Shown: positions 8,501-16,797, counted from the stretch's first letter. The stretch: 38,246 nucleotides of DNA from Verrucomicrobiota bacterium (GCA_029560585.1 JAKQKQ010000001.1:1-38246), one strand, 5' to 3'. The notes: generated by a model not told the origin, from the letters alone. Made by a program: numbers and translations.

Positions 8501-10460
8501 GCTCATGCCTCGGACCCCCCTCGATCGACCGCTCGCCCCGCCCCTGCAATCGGCACAGCTCGGCATACCGGCCTCGGATATGCTTCTGGTTCGGCGCATC
8601 CATCCCGGTGGGTTGGACCATCTTCCACTGTTCCGTCAGCACCACGTAGGCACTGCCGCGCCTCGGTTGCTGCCCGCTGTCCCATTGGAAAAACAGGGCC
8701 CTGTCCTCCCACGCGATCGAGGGCTGGCGAAGCAGAGGCATGAGGCTCCTGCCATCGAACCGCACGCCCGAGGGCACCTGCGCTCCACACGCCTCCAGCA
8801 CCGTGGGCATCACGTCGATGTGCGCGGTCTGCCGCTGCACTTTCGCCGGCGCCGCGAATCCCTGCGGCCACCGCACGAAACATGGCACGCGGATGCCATT
8901 GTCATAGACGGTGCCCTTCAGCCCGTGCAGCCCCGCCATGTGGCGATCCAGGGGCACCGACCCCGAGCAAGGCCCGTTGTCCGAGAGGAACATCAGCAGC
9001 GTGTTGTCCTCGATGCCCAACTCTTTCAACGCCGACCGCACCCTCCCGAAGGCCGCATCCAGGCTCTGGGCCATCCCGTACACCTTCGCGGTGCTCTCGC
9101 TCGCCCCCGCTTCAAAAAATGGCTTCGATAGCTCCTCCGCCACGACGAGCGGTGTGTGGATCAGGTTCGCGGGGAGATACACGAAGAAGGGCCGATCGCG
9201 GTTCTGCCGCATGAAATCGATCGCCGCATCGGCGAACACATCCATGCAGTAACCCTTGCGTGCCTCCGCCTGTCCATTGTGCTTGAGTTCCGGATCGAAG
9301 TACTGCTTGGGCCGCAACGCCGGGCCCGGCGCATAGAGCGCCTCCCCGAAACCCTGCGCATTCGGGGAATGGACCTCGTCGGCGCCCAGATGCCACTTGC
9401 CAAAGATCCCCGTCGCGTAGCCGGAGGCGCGCAGAGATTCGGCCAGCGTCACTTCCGCGGGATCCAGTTCGCAGGCCTTGCCGAACACGTCGCACACCCC
9501 GCCCCGAAAACTGTATCGGCCCGTGAGCAACGACGCCCGCGTCGGAGAACACACCGGGCTCACCCGAAACTGCGCCAGCTCAACCGCCTCCCGGGCGAAT
9601 GCATCTATGTTCGGCGTCCTCACGCGGCCATTTCCGTGGGCCCCGATGTCGCCGTATCCCAGGTCGTCCGCCAGAAAGAGAACGACGTTCGGAGACACGC
9701 CCTTGCCCGCCGCGACCTCCGCCCTGCCCGCGGCCGCCCATGCCACGCCACGTTGAAAGAGTTCCTTGAAACCGGCGTTCCCCATCGCCGCCTCATCATG
9801 CCCCAGCAGCAGCGCGTAACACCGGCCCCGCCCAAAGGAACCCACCATGGCCGCCGGCTCCCAATTGCCGGTGCCCTTCTTGTCCGCCGCGGAAAACGAT
9901 GACGCGATCACCCGGAAGCCCGGCTGCACCTTCGGCAGATTCCAGAGCTCGTCGGTCGCTCGGAACGGCCCCAACCCGCGCGTGATCGGATGCGACGGAT
10001 CATCGATCCGGACATCGAAATCGTGCGGCGGACCATGGTGGGTCTGCCCCTTCCCCCAGGTCGCCCCGCAGATCCTCTGGTACTCGTCCCATCCGTCGAA
10101 GGAAGAAGAACCGGCGTGCACCATCACGTGCCCGCCGCCCGCCGCCACGAAATCCACGTAGGCCTTCTTCAGGGGGGCCTGCCAATCCGCCACGGCCGCG
10201 GGCCCACCCTTCTGCCCCCACGCATTCCAGTTGCTGACGATCACATCAAACGTCTTCAACCGCGCCGGATCGAGCTTCTCCGGCGCCTCGGCCACCTCGA
10301 CGGCGTATCCCCCCGCACCGTCAAGGATCGCCTGCAGCACCGGTGTCGTCTTCTGCCACGCGTGGTTGTTCTGCCCGGAGAGGACCAGCACCCTCACCGG
10401 CGCCGCACCAGCCGCGGCCGCGAGCAGAAGAAACGCCAGGCCCAGCCAAGGCCTTCTCAC
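5586..10460 (-). CDS. Secreted ThuA-sulfatase-HEAT-discoidin-DUF6807 fusion protein (third gene of operon)
   Basis: 1,624 residues from the GTG at 10460, which overlaps the upstream TGA (GTGA) and immediately precedes a clear Sec signal peptide (residues 1-20, cut near GAA/PVR). The frame extends further upstream but only inside the neighbour. Domains in order: ThuA-like (about 22-242; VHAGSSSFDGWDEY and HPITRGLGPF); sulfatase (about 255-697) with metal ligands D265/D266, the CSPTR motif with the formylglycine Cys304 and Arg308, GKWH (K355, H357), H435 and SDNG (D494/N495), so the active site looks complete; a long alanine-rich HEAT-like helical repeat (about 712-1177); a discoidin (F5/8 type C-like) domain (about 1187-1332; AIDGNPKTYWD); and a DUF6807/PmoA-like domain (about 1333-1624; DHAHHFAHWFSW, NGVNYWE). 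Cys-type sulfatases need the anaerobic or aerobic maturase, not present here. The combination of three separate enzyme-like domains in one chain is unusual. Substrate unknown; a sulfated polysaccharide or glycoside is inferred. Confidence 0.88.
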   Translation of the reverse strand: MRRPWLGLAFLLLAAAAGAAPVRVLVLSGQNNHAWQKTTPVLQAILDGAGGYAVEVAEAPEKLDPARLKTFDVIVSNWNAWGQKGGPAAVADWQAPLKKAYVDFVAAGGGHVMVHAGSSSFDGWDEYQRICGATWGKGQTHHGPPHDFDVRIDDPSHPITRGLGPFRATDELWNLPKVQPGFRVIASSFSAADKKGTGNWEPAAMVGSFGRGRCYALLLGHDEAAMGNAGFKELFQRGVAWAAAGRAEVAAGKGVSPNVVLFLADDLGYGDIGAHGNGRVRTPNIDAFAREAVELAQFRVSPVCSPTRASLLTGRYSFRGGVCDVFGKACELDPAEVTLAESLRASGYATGIFGKWHLGADEVHSPNAQGFGEALYAPGPALRPKQYFDPELKHNGQAEARKGYCMDVFADAAIDFMRQNRDRPFFVYLPANLIHTPLVVAEELSKPFFEAGASESTAKVYGMAQSLDAAFGRVRSALKELGIEDNTLLMFLSDNGPCSGSVPLDRHMAGLHGLKGTVYDNGIRVPCFVRWPQGFAAPAKVQRQTAHIDVMPTVLEACGAQVPSGVRFDGRSLMPLLRQPSIAWEDRALFFQWDSGQQPRRGSAYVVLTEQWKMVQPTGMDAPNQKHIRGRYAELCRLQGRGERSIEGGPRHELYEINEDPGEAKDVAAGHPEIVGKMRRQYEVWFDDVCERWIPGGKAVPALRNWSPDQGLAPFNEAARAVQAVADDGSGRAEVAKKLAALLGEPVPGPVKKFVCEQLAIVGGEPEIGALANLLEDDALETPARGALEQIGGEGAAAALRAAYAKAESPARRAGLLGSLAKLRDTNSVPLAAAALGDGDAALRVAALVALGHIGGEAAAGALLGAEAKLGDAQKPEWGGALLACAEGFASGGDLAGAGRILDRLVGAGQPATIRSAAVSARVRIAGQGGASIVVAALRGKDEAARRGALDALREDGGVRLKVWHKVIAQAFSEMSANVRKELVDIYCALGIRAGAMFAGEMAGADDPSVRHAGLRALGVLGSEPDFDLLYSWVAGDAVEERGAAADGLARLRAGSTDGRLIALLPSLPASSVSAVIDVLARRGARSAIPALLGVARGTDADGARAAVKAIGELGGIAEIPGLVDVVSKGGPAAGSAAQLLARIARAEPEAAKIRLAEATQVASESGRGTIEKILALLDGADVANLGRNLAIGGAAESPTGLKPDGAGGPPAAAIDGNPKTYWDEENGQPEYRLRVTLKREEVASRLRITGYRHHDFAPKDFSVLFDGREAKKVTGAEYAGDRLLVECPPTRCRVVELVITGYYGDSPAIRELEIFGGERSGKGAKVAPTAAGFSWEKGEGSVALLSGDKVVWRLLHGADQPFPCFDPLGLAGGENLVWKSPPDHAHHFAHWFSWKIINGVNYWEFDKATGRPVGVTRCSDVKAETRPGGSARIALKLSYAPPGGKPLLSEDRVLDISAPRANGEYRIDWRMEWTAGDGPVVLDRTPPPGEPDGKAHGGYAGLSVRFAKEFTDWTVVNSEGVQGMDGHRKRAAASDFSGKIGGRECGIAILEHPKNPNAPTPWFLMMNPQVPFGYVNPAFLFDSAKRVGAGGKLMLRYRVMLHGGRWDPGALKRAVSAYAEEVP

Positions 10461-11764
10461 ATCACGATCTCCCGCTTGGCGGCATCGAATCTCGCCACCT
10501 TGCCCGCCTTGTGGGACAGCATCGCCATCTGGAGCATCGTCTGCACCCGGAATGCCAGATCCATGGGGCTCCAGAGCTCCTCCCGCTTTCGCGACCTGAC
10601 GCAATCGAGCAGGTTCTTCCAGTGGTCGCCAACGTTCTCGCCACCCTCGATCGGGATCCGCTGCGGCGGCTTGGCGCCCTTCTCCCGCACCGGCATGAAC
10701 ACGATCTCCTTGTTGCTCTCGTCTATGTACAGCGCCCCGTCCCAGCCCCGCACGATCGGCGTCCGCGCGCCCGCCCCTCGCTTCGTCGTGGCCGTGAAGT
10801 CATTGGCCTGCGTGCCCATGACAACCACGGTCACCTTTTCTGGATAATGCGCGATCAGCTGAAAACTATCCGGCACCTCGCGCAACTCGTATTCGTAGCG
10901 GTCGATCGACCCGATGCCGGTGACCTTCTCGGGAAAGCCCAGCCCCATGATGTCCACCACCTGCGTGATGCTGTGCGGGTACAGGTCCGTCACCGGCCCG
11001 CCCGCATAGTCCTCGAACAGCCGCCACCGGAAATACCGGTCCGCGCTGAACTCCCGCTTCGGGGAATCACCGAGGAACGCCTCCCAGTTCAGGTCCTCGC
11101 CCGGTTTCACATCCGCGTCATCGACCTTCATCCCGCGCTCGCCCCAATCCCCGGTCCGGAAGAAACCGCCCTCGGCGTGCACCGGCTGTCCGATGAGTCC
11201 CTCCTTCACGAGTTTCTTCATCTGCCGCCACACGGGATCGCTCATCGCCTGGGTCCCCAGCTGGAACACCCGATCCGATTTCGCCACCGCATCGGCCAGC
11301 TTCTTCGTCAGCTCGAACTGCCGCCAGTGCGTCACCGGTTTCTCGCAATAGACATCCTTGCCCGCCGCGATCGCGTCCAGGGCCTGATAGCCATGGATGT
11401 GGTCCGGCGTGGCGATGCAGACGACGTCCACGCTCAGGTCGGCCAGCAGCGCCTTGTGATCCGCGTAGGCCTTGGTGACTCCCAGGGCCTGCATCGCCCG
11501 CTCGCGCCTCGGCCTGTAGCTGTCGCAAACAGCCACCGGCTCCACGGGATAGCCCGCCTCCTGCAATTGCTTCACCAGCTTCATGTGCGCGCCCGCGCGA
11601 CCGCCGCACCCGATGAACCCCACGCCGATCTTCTCGTTGGCGCCCTTCGCCTCCTGGCCCATCACCAGAAAGGGCGCCACGCCCGCCGCGGCCGCCGCGC
11701 CGGCCTTCCCGATAAATCCGCGCCGCGTGAGCCCATCGTCCGTCACCACTCTGTTGTCGCTCAT
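10457..11764 (-). CDS. Tat-exported Gfo/Idh/MocA family oxidoreductase (second gene of operon)
   Basis: 435 residues from the ATG at 11764, preceded by AAAGGAG about 8 nt upstream; 11 further codons are open upstream but lack a ribosome site. A Tat signal is present (TRRGFIG, about 13-19, then an Ala-rich hydrophobic core). Rossmann motif GCGGRAG (about 52-58), TPDHIH (about 119-124) and CEKPVTHW with the catalytic Lys near 142 are intact. The C-terminal half (GGPVTDLYPHSITQVVDIM) resembles the secreted oxidoreductases abundant in Verrucomicrobiota and Planctomycetota. It lies 37 bp after the isomerase-like gene and its stop overlaps the start of the giant fusion gene, so the three are probably one transcript. 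Expected role: NAD-dependent oxidation or reduction of a sugar ring carbon outside the cytoplasm; substrate not deducible. Confidence 0.9.
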   Translation of the reverse strand: MSDNRVVTDDGLTRRGFIGKAGAAAAAGVAPFLVMGQEAKGANEKIGVGFIGCGGRAGAHMKLVKQLQEAGYPVEPVAVCDSYRPRRERAMQALGVTKAYADHKALLADLSVDVVCIATPDHIHGYQALDAIAAGKDVYCEKPVTHWRQFELTKKLADAVAKSDRVFQLGTQAMSDPVWRQMKKLVKEGLIGQPVHAEGGFFRTGDWGERGMKVDDADVKPGEDLNWEAFLGDSPKREFSADRYFRWRLFEDYAGGPVTDLYPHSITQVVDIMGLGFPEKVTGIGSIDRYEYELREVPDSFQLIAHYPEKVTVVVMGTQANDFTATTKRGAGARTPIVRGWDGALYIDESNKEIVFMPVREKGAKPPQRIPIEGGENVGDHWKNLLDCVRSRKREELWSPMDLAFRVQTMLQMAMLSHKAGKVARFDAAKREIVM

Positions 11765-11801
11765 CTTCCGCTCCTTTCGCCCCGCGTCCTGACGCACGCG
11801 G

Positions 11802-12626
11802 CTATATCAACTTCCTGAGATTCTCGATGCTCCGGGCCGCCTGGTCCACCGTCCCGCACTCCACCGACAGGACGATTTCGCGCGGCGCCCTCTTGCAGAT
11901 CGCTATCACCTTCTCCCAGTCGATGACCCCCTCGCCGCACGCGCAGCCAACCGGCGTGCCCGTCACCTTGCCGCGCTCGGCATCCGACTGCTTCACCGAT
12001 ATGTCCTTCGCGTGCAGGTGCACGAGCCGATCGCGCACCCGCTCCAGCCACGCGATCGGGTCGTGCCCCGACAGATAGCTGTTGCCCGTGTCAAAATTGA
12101 TCCCGACCACCGGGGACTTCACAAGGGCGTGGATCCGGTCCAGCCCCTCGGGTGTCTTGCTGTATTGCTGGTGCGGCTCGATGCCGATCAGGATCCCACG
12201 CGGCTCCGCCACCCGGGCCGCGCACGCGAGGGTGTACCCCATCAGCACGTGATCCTGCTCGGCGCTGGTCCACTCCGGCTTGGGCCCCTCGTCGGTGTTG
12301 ATCACCGGTGCCCCCGCCTCTGCCGCGAACCGGACTGCCTGCCTCAGATACTCCACCCCGATCTCCGGTTTGCACAGTGGGGTGTGCGCGCTCAAACCGG
12401 ACATCTTCACGCCGTGCCTCTCGCATGCCCGGCGCAGCCGAAGCGGGTCATCCAGCATGGAAACGCTGTGGAAATAGCCCGCCTCGCTGAGCAATTCCCG
12501 CCCCAGGTGGACCATCGGCTCGACATAAGCGTAACCCAACTCCGCGGCCTTCGCCACCCCCCACTCGAACGGCTTGTCGTCGTGCCGCACGAATTCCATG
12601 TTGATCCCGATCGAAACCTTCGCCAT
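11802..12626 (-). CDS. Sugar phosphate isomerase/epimerase-like TIM-barrel protein (first gene of operon)
   Basis: 274 residues. The ATG at 12626 is preceded by GAAGGAGAGG and begins the conserved barrel (MAKVSIGINMEF); the frame is open far upstream but that part is out-of-family. Metal-binding residues of the xylose isomerase-like/AP endonuclease 2 fold are visible: Glu150 (GIEPHQQY), Asp179 (NFDTGNSY), His205 (HLHAKD) and Glu256 (SVECG). There is no signal peptide, so it should act in the cytoplasm, unlike its two oxidoreductase partners. Relatives epimerise or isomerise keto-sugars or act as keto-glycoside hydrolases or lyases; which applies here is unknown. It is the promoter-proximal gene of the operon, 121 bp from the divergent AraC regulator. 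Confidence 0.85.
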   Translation of the reverse strand: MAKVSIGINMEFVRHDDKPFEWGVAKAAELGYAYVEPMVHLGRELLSEAGYFHSVSMLDDPLRLRRACERHGVKMSGLSAHTPLCKPEIGVEYLRQAVRFAAEAGAPVINTDEGPKPEWTSAEQDHVLMGYTLACAARVAEPRGILIGIEPHQQYSKTPEGLDRIHALVKSPVVGINFDTGNSYLSGHDPIAWLERVRDRLVHLHAKDISVKQSDAERGKVTGTPVGCACGEGVIDWEKVIAICKRAPREIVLSVECGTVDQAARSIENLRKLI

Positions 12627-12746
12627 GGCGCCTCTCCTTCGCTCCGGCAAGCCGACGCGGCCTGCCGCACGCCCGCAGTTTCCGCCCATCCCGCTTGCCC
12701 CGCCAGCCCCATTTGGTGCAATGTCGTTCACTGAAGGAATTTGAAC
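12627..12746. promoter_or_regulatory. Divergent control region between glycan operon and AraC regulator
   Basis: 120 bp separate two divergent starts. Both ribosome sites are recognisable (GAAGGAGAGG for the operon, GAAGGA at 12733-12738 for the regulator). The AraC-type gene next to an operon of catabolic type suggests that its operator lies here. I could not identify a convincing -35/-10 pair or direct repeats by eye. Confidence 0.5.
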
Positions 12747-13862
12747 ATGCGCGCCATGAACCGGAGAACCGTGCGCCGGGTCTTTCGGCCCATCGCACAA
12801 CCCGGGGGCCCGCCGCGAGCGGGGATCCGCGCGCCACACCGGCACGGCGCGGTTTATCGCGAGAGTGGCCATGCCTACGCCGCGGACGCGTGCGAGCCCC
12901 TCGCGCGCGCCGAGCGCGAGGGAGCCGTCAGACTCCGCGCCCTCGCGCGCTTCCAGTACCCCGGACGACGGTTGCCCGCCGGGCAATTGCGCGGAGTCTG
13001 TAGCATTGGTTACTGGGATGCCCCGGCACCTCAAGGCTGGGGGCTCGGCTGGCATCGCAACGAGGGACTCGAACTCGCCTTCCTCGAGTCCGGCCGCATC
13101 GCCTTTGCCGTGGAGGGCCACCGGCCAGAGATCCTGAGGCCCGGCGCCCTCACCATCACCCGCCCCTGGCAACCACACCGCGTCGGCGAGCCCCACGTCG
13201 GCGCAGGACGACTTCACTGGCTGATCCTCGATGTCGGTGTCCGCCACCCGAACCAACCGTGGCGCTGGCCACCGTGGATCGTGCTCACCCGGGAGGACCT
13301 CGCCGAACTCACCCGCCTGCTCCGCCAGCAGGAAATCCCCGTCTGGGCGGGCGGCACCGACATCCGACAATGCTTTGAGGGCATCGCGCGCGCCATCGAC
13401 ACGGCCACCACACCGCCCTGCTCGCGACTGTCCGTCCTCATCAACGAACTGCTCGTTCTCCTCCTCGAGCTACTCCGGCGGCACAGTCCCAGGCTCGACG
13501 AGTCGCTCACGTCCAGCGAGCGCGCCGTGGAGATCTTTCTCAATGAGCTCGCGCGCGACCCATCGCTGCTCGCGCGCCCGTGGAGTGTGCCCGATCTGGC
13601 CCGCCAATGCGGCCTCGGCGCCACGGCCTTCACCCAGTACTGCAGGGAACTGACGAACGCGACCCCGCTGGCCCACCTGAACCGATTGCGGCTTGACCAT
13701 GCCGCGCGCCTCCTCCGCGAGCGCGCCGACGCTCCGATCAAACAGATCGCCGCCCAGTGCGGATTTGCCACGGGCCAGTACTTCGCCACCGCCTACAGAC
13801 GCCAGTTCGGCCGATCACCAAGGCGCGAGCCGCCGCACGCAAGGCGGCAACCGCATGCGTGA
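12747..13862 (+). CDS. AraC-family transcriptional regulator
   Basis: 371 residues from the ATG at 12747 (GAAGGA 8 nt upstream; a second ATG lies three codons downstream). The N-terminal two thirds contain a cupin-like effector domain (GWGLGWHRNEGLELAFLESG, then PGALTITRPWQPHRVGEP), the pattern of sugar-sensing AraC proteins. The C-terminal about 100 residues form the double helix-turn-helix: WSVPDLARQCGLGATAFTQY for the first, and IKQIAAQCGFATGQYFATAY for the second, ending in the usual FGRSP. Divergent orientation to the four-gene operon argues that it is its regulator, activating on binding a sugar or intermediate; this is inference from position. Confidence 0.9.
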   Translation: MRAMNRRTVRRVFRPIAQPGGPPRAGIRAPHRHGAVYRESGHAYAADACEPLARAEREGAVRLRALARFQYPGRRLPAGQLRGVCSIGYWDAPAPQGWGLGWHRNEGLELAFLESGRIAFAVEGHRPEILRPGALTITRPWQPHRVGEPHVGAGRLHWLILDVGVRHPNQPWRWPPWIVLTREDLAELTRLLRQQEIPVWAGGTDIRQCFEGIARAIDTATTPPCSRLSVLINELLVLLLELLRRHSPRLDESLTSSERAVEIFLNELARDPSLLARPWSVPDLARQCGLGATAFTQYCRELTNATPLAHLNRLRLDHAARLLRERADAPIKQIAAQCGFATGQYFATAYRRQFGRSPRREPPHARRQPHA

Positions 13863-14058
13863 CTGCTTGGCGGCCGGAGCAGAGGCTGGCCCCGGCCGCC
13901 TCTCATCCGCCGCGAACGCCTGTCGGCGGTAATCCGCGCGGCACCTCCGGAGATGAGAATCCCCTGGGGCGTGGCGAGGGCAATCTTGCCCGCTGTGATG
14001 GCTTGGGGACGCGCCGGCAGACAGGATTGACTGCCCCACGGTTACGGGAATTCTCGAG
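13863..14058. other. Intergenic space between convergent genes
   Basis: 196 bp between the AraC gene and the ferredoxin oxidoreductase beta gene, whose 3' ends face each other. It is GC-rich with short imperfect inverted repeats. I see no coding potential, promoter or convincing terminator. Confidence 0.4.
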
Positions 14059-15012
14059 CTAGGACACCGCCACGGCCTTCGGTGCGGCGGCGCGCGCCTT
14101 GCCGGGCTGAAACAGTTCGAGGATCCTCTCGGGCGGCAGGGCGAGCGCGCCCTGTTCTTCCTGGCGGCGCCGCACCTCATCGCCGTACGTCGGAGAGGGC
14201 GAAGGATTGCGATAGAAAACGCCCACGTGCATTTTCTCTCCGCCGTATTCCTGCGCGATTGCCATGGCCTTCAGTTTGTCGGACGGGTCGTGGCCCATGT
14301 CCGAGAGCTTGACCATGCGGCCCTTCTGGTTCTTCAGCTGCGTCTCCGCCTGTCCGAACGTCACGCACGGCGACTGCACATTGATCAGGGCAAAGCCAGG
14401 ATACCGGATGCCCTCCTCGATCAACCGCACGAGCCCGTCGAGGTCCGAAGGCGCGCCCTGCGCGACGAAACCGGCGCCGTAGGCCAGGCAATACAGCAGC
14501 GGATTCACCGGATCCTCGAGACTGCCATACGAGGACGAGGCCGTGCGGCTGCCGCGCCGGGATGTCGGCGAGAGCTGACCCTTGGTCAACCCGTAGATCT
14601 GGTTGTCCATCACGATGTAGGTGAGATCCATGTTGCGCCGGATCGCGTGCGGGACGTGGCCGCCGCCGATCGAAAACCCATCACCGTCACCCCCCGCGAC
14701 GATCACGAGCAGATTTGGGTTGGCCAATTTGATCCCCTGCGCGATCGGGAGCGCCCTCCCGTGCACCGTGTTGAAACCATAGACGGTCGTGTAACCAGGG
14801 ATCCGACTCGAGCAACCGATCCCAGAGACCAGCGCAATCTCATGGGGCGGACGCCCGATGGCCGCCAGCGCCCGGTGCAGGGCCGTCAGAACCCCGAAAT
14901 CGCCGCAACCGGGGCACCAGATCGGCTTGAGGTCGCTGCGGTAGTCCTTGGAAGTAAATGTCGCTTCCGGACACTCGCAGCAGGAACCGTGATGCTCTTC
15001 TGTATCGCTCAT
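14059..15012 (-). CDS. korB: 2-oxoacid:ferredoxin oxidoreductase, beta (TPP-binding) subunit, 2-oxoglutarate type
   Basis: 317 residues. With the alpha subunit encoded just upstream it should catalyse CoA-dependent oxidative decarboxylation of 2-oxoglutarate (or a related 2-oxoacid) to the acyl-CoA with reduction of ferredoxin, or the reverse. The thiamine pyrophosphate/Mg motif GDGDGFSIGGGH lies at about 108-119, followed by NQIYGLTKGQ. Four cysteines positioned for a [4Fe-4S] cluster are visible: WCPGCGD (C33, C36), GIGCSS (C67) and QSPCVTFG (C216). The N-terminus carries an extra cysteine-rich stretch (HGSCCECPE) not needed by the core fold. The gene starts 9 nt after the alpha stop; GAGG overlapping that stop serves as ribosome site. 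Substrate is called from overall similarity to KorB/OorB; pyruvate or another oxoacid cannot be excluded. Confidence 0.9.
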   Translation of the reverse strand: MSDTEEHHGSCCECPEATFTSKDYRSDLKPIWCPGCGDFGVLTALHRALAAIGRPPHEIALVSGIGCSSRIPGYTTVYGFNTVHGRALPIAQGIKLANPNLLVIVAGGDGDGFSIGGGHVPHAIRRNMDLTYIVMDNQIYGLTKGQLSPTSRRGSRTASSSYGSLEDPVNPLLYCLAYGAGFVAQGAPSDLDGLVRLIEEGIRYPGFALINVQSPCVTFGQAETQLKNQKGRMVKLSDMGHDPSDKLKAMAIAQEYGGEKMHVGVFYRNPSPSPTYGDEVRRRQEEQGALALPPERILELFQPGKARAAAPKAVAVS

Positions 15013-15021
15013 GCCCGTGCC

Positions 15022-16797
15022 TCAGGAATCGCCGTTCCGGCCACCAACGCCCGACTGGGCCCTCGCCCGGATTGCAGAGACGATCTCCTCGGGCGAAAAC
15101 GGGTTGGCGCCATCTTTTGCCATCGATTCAAATGCGTCGGGTACCGGCGCCCACATCCGCAGCAGCTTGTGCAACTGCCCCTGGTGCGATTGCTCCACCA
15201 CGATGCAGCGCCCCGTGGACCGGAAAAACTCTTCGTAGATCGGAACCGCGATCGGATAAATCAATTTGGGCACCAGCAGCTTCACCGCGATGCCCTCGGC
15301 GTTCGCGCGCTCGACCGCCTCCCACGCCACCCCGGCAACGCTGCCCCAGGCGATGAGCCCCAGCGGCGCATCCGCGGGCCCCACGCGAAGGAAGAGATCC
15401 TCGCGCGCCTGCAGCGGCTCGAGCTTCTTAAAGCGCTTCTCGTTCATCGTCGCGTGGATATCGCCGTTGACCGAGGGCGCGCCCCTCTCGTCGTGCTCGA
15501 TCCCCGAGGCCAGATACTCTCCCCCGCGCATGCCGGGCTGACTGATCGGGCTCACCCCGCTCTCCGTCATCCGAAACCGCACGTAATCCCCCAGCTCTTC
15601 GCCTTTGGGCCGACGCCGCTCAACGACCCGAAACTTCCCGGTGTCGATTGGATCGATCGCCTCCTTGCGCTGCGATATCTCCTGGTCCGAAAGCACGATC
15701 ACCGGCGTCTGGTACTCCTCCGCGATATTGAACGCCTCCACGGTCACGCCAAACATGTCCTCGACGCCCACGGGCGCCAGGATCGGCCGCGCCACGTCGC
15801 CATGCGCCGAGAACGCCGCCGCAAAGAGGTCCGACTGCTCTGTCTTGGTCGGCAGGCCCGTCGAGGGCCCCCCGCGCTGCACGTTGACACACACCAGCGG
15901 CAACTCGGCGATCGTCGCGAGCCCAAGGATCTCCGTCTTCAGCGAAAGACCCGGCCCAGATGTCGCGGTCATCGCTTTCGCGCCCGCGAAAGAGGCGCCG
16001 ACCACCGCACCGATACCCGCGATCTCATCCTCGGCCTGGAGCACCGAGCCACCGTACTTCCAGACTTCCCGGTTGAAGAACTGCATGATCTCCGAAGAGG
16101 GGGTGATGGGATACCCGCCGAAGAAACGGCATCCCGCGAAAATCGCTCCGGCGGCGCAGATGTCATTCCCGTCCACCAGGATCTTCGCTGACCGCTGCCC
16201 CACCGGTTTCAGCCGACGGTTCTCGCGTAGGGGGGTCGACCTCGCAAAGCCGATGCCCGCCGAAAAGGCCCGCTCGTTCGCCTCAAGAATCTCCGCCCCC
16301 TTGGAGCCGAATTTCTTTCGCATGCCCTTGAGCACGCCCTCCTCGGCAAGGCCAAACCATCCGCAAAGGAGCCCCATGACGACGGTGTTCTTGGCGTGCA
16401 GTTTGCCGGACGACTCCGCCGCCATGCGATCGATCGGCACCGCCACCACCTCGGCCGGCCGCAGTCCCCCCAGCGGTATCTTGTCCGGGGCCACCCCCGT
16501 CGCCTCTTCGTAGATGACTATGGTCCGGGACCCCATGGGGATCTCCGGCCCAAATCTCAGGAAATGCTCCCAGTTGAATGCCACGGCCACGTCCACGACC
16601 CCGCCGGGGTTCAGGACGGGTCGCGTCGATACCCGCAGGCGACACGAAGATTCGCCGCCACGTATCTGCGAGCCGAAGCTTTTCGTCAGCATCGCCCCGT
16701 AGCCGTCCGCGGCCACCGCCGACAAAAGTGACTCTCCCGCGGACACCACGCCGTCGCCGCCGGAACCCGCCATCGCCAAAATGAGATCTTCAACCAT
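15022..16797 (-). CDS. korA: 2-oxoacid:ferredoxin oxidoreductase, fused gamma-alpha subunit, 2-oxoglutarate type
   Basis: 591 residues from the ATG at 16797, which begins the conserved MVEDLILAMAGSGGDG; 25 upstream codons are open but out-of-family, and no strong ribosome site precedes either start. The first about 185 residues form the gamma domain (GGDG..., SFGSQIRGGES), followed by the alpha pyrimidine-binding domain with GGYPITPSSE (about 228-237), QAEDEIAGIGAVVGAS, TATSGPGLSLKTE and RGGPSTGLPTKTEQSDL (about 308-324). The C-terminal domain contains SHQGQLHKLLR, as in KorA. No ferredoxin-like delta domain is present, which is normal for the two-subunit type. Forms a complex with the beta subunit and replaces or supplements 2-oxoglutarate dehydrogenase in the citric acid cycle. 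Confidence 0.92.
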   Translation of the reverse strand: MVEDLILAMAGSGGDGVVSAGESLLSAVAADGYGAMLTKSFGSQIRGGESSCRLRVSTRPVLNPGGVVDVAVAFNWEHFLRFGPEIPMGSRTIVIYEEATGVAPDKIPLGGLRPAEVVAVPIDRMAAESSGKLHAKNTVVMGLLCGWFGLAEEGVLKGMRKKFGSKGAEILEANERAFSAGIGFARSTPLRENRRLKPVGQRSAKILVDGNDICAAGAIFAGCRFFGGYPITPSSEIMQFFNREVWKYGGSVLQAEDEIAGIGAVVGASFAGAKAMTATSGPGLSLKTEILGLATIAELPLVCVNVQRGGPSTGLPTKTEQSDLFAAAFSAHGDVARPILAPVGVEDMFGVTVEAFNIAEEYQTPVIVLSDQEISQRKEAIDPIDTGKFRVVERRRPKGEELGDYVRFRMTESGVSPISQPGMRGGEYLASGIEHDERGAPSVNGDIHATMNEKRFKKLEPLQAREDLFLRVGPADAPLGLIAWGSVAGVAWEAVERANAEGIAVKLLVPKLIYPIAVPIYEEFFRSTGRCIVVEQSHQGQLHKLLRMWAPVPDAFESMAKDGANPFSPEEIVSAIRARAQSGVGGRNGDS

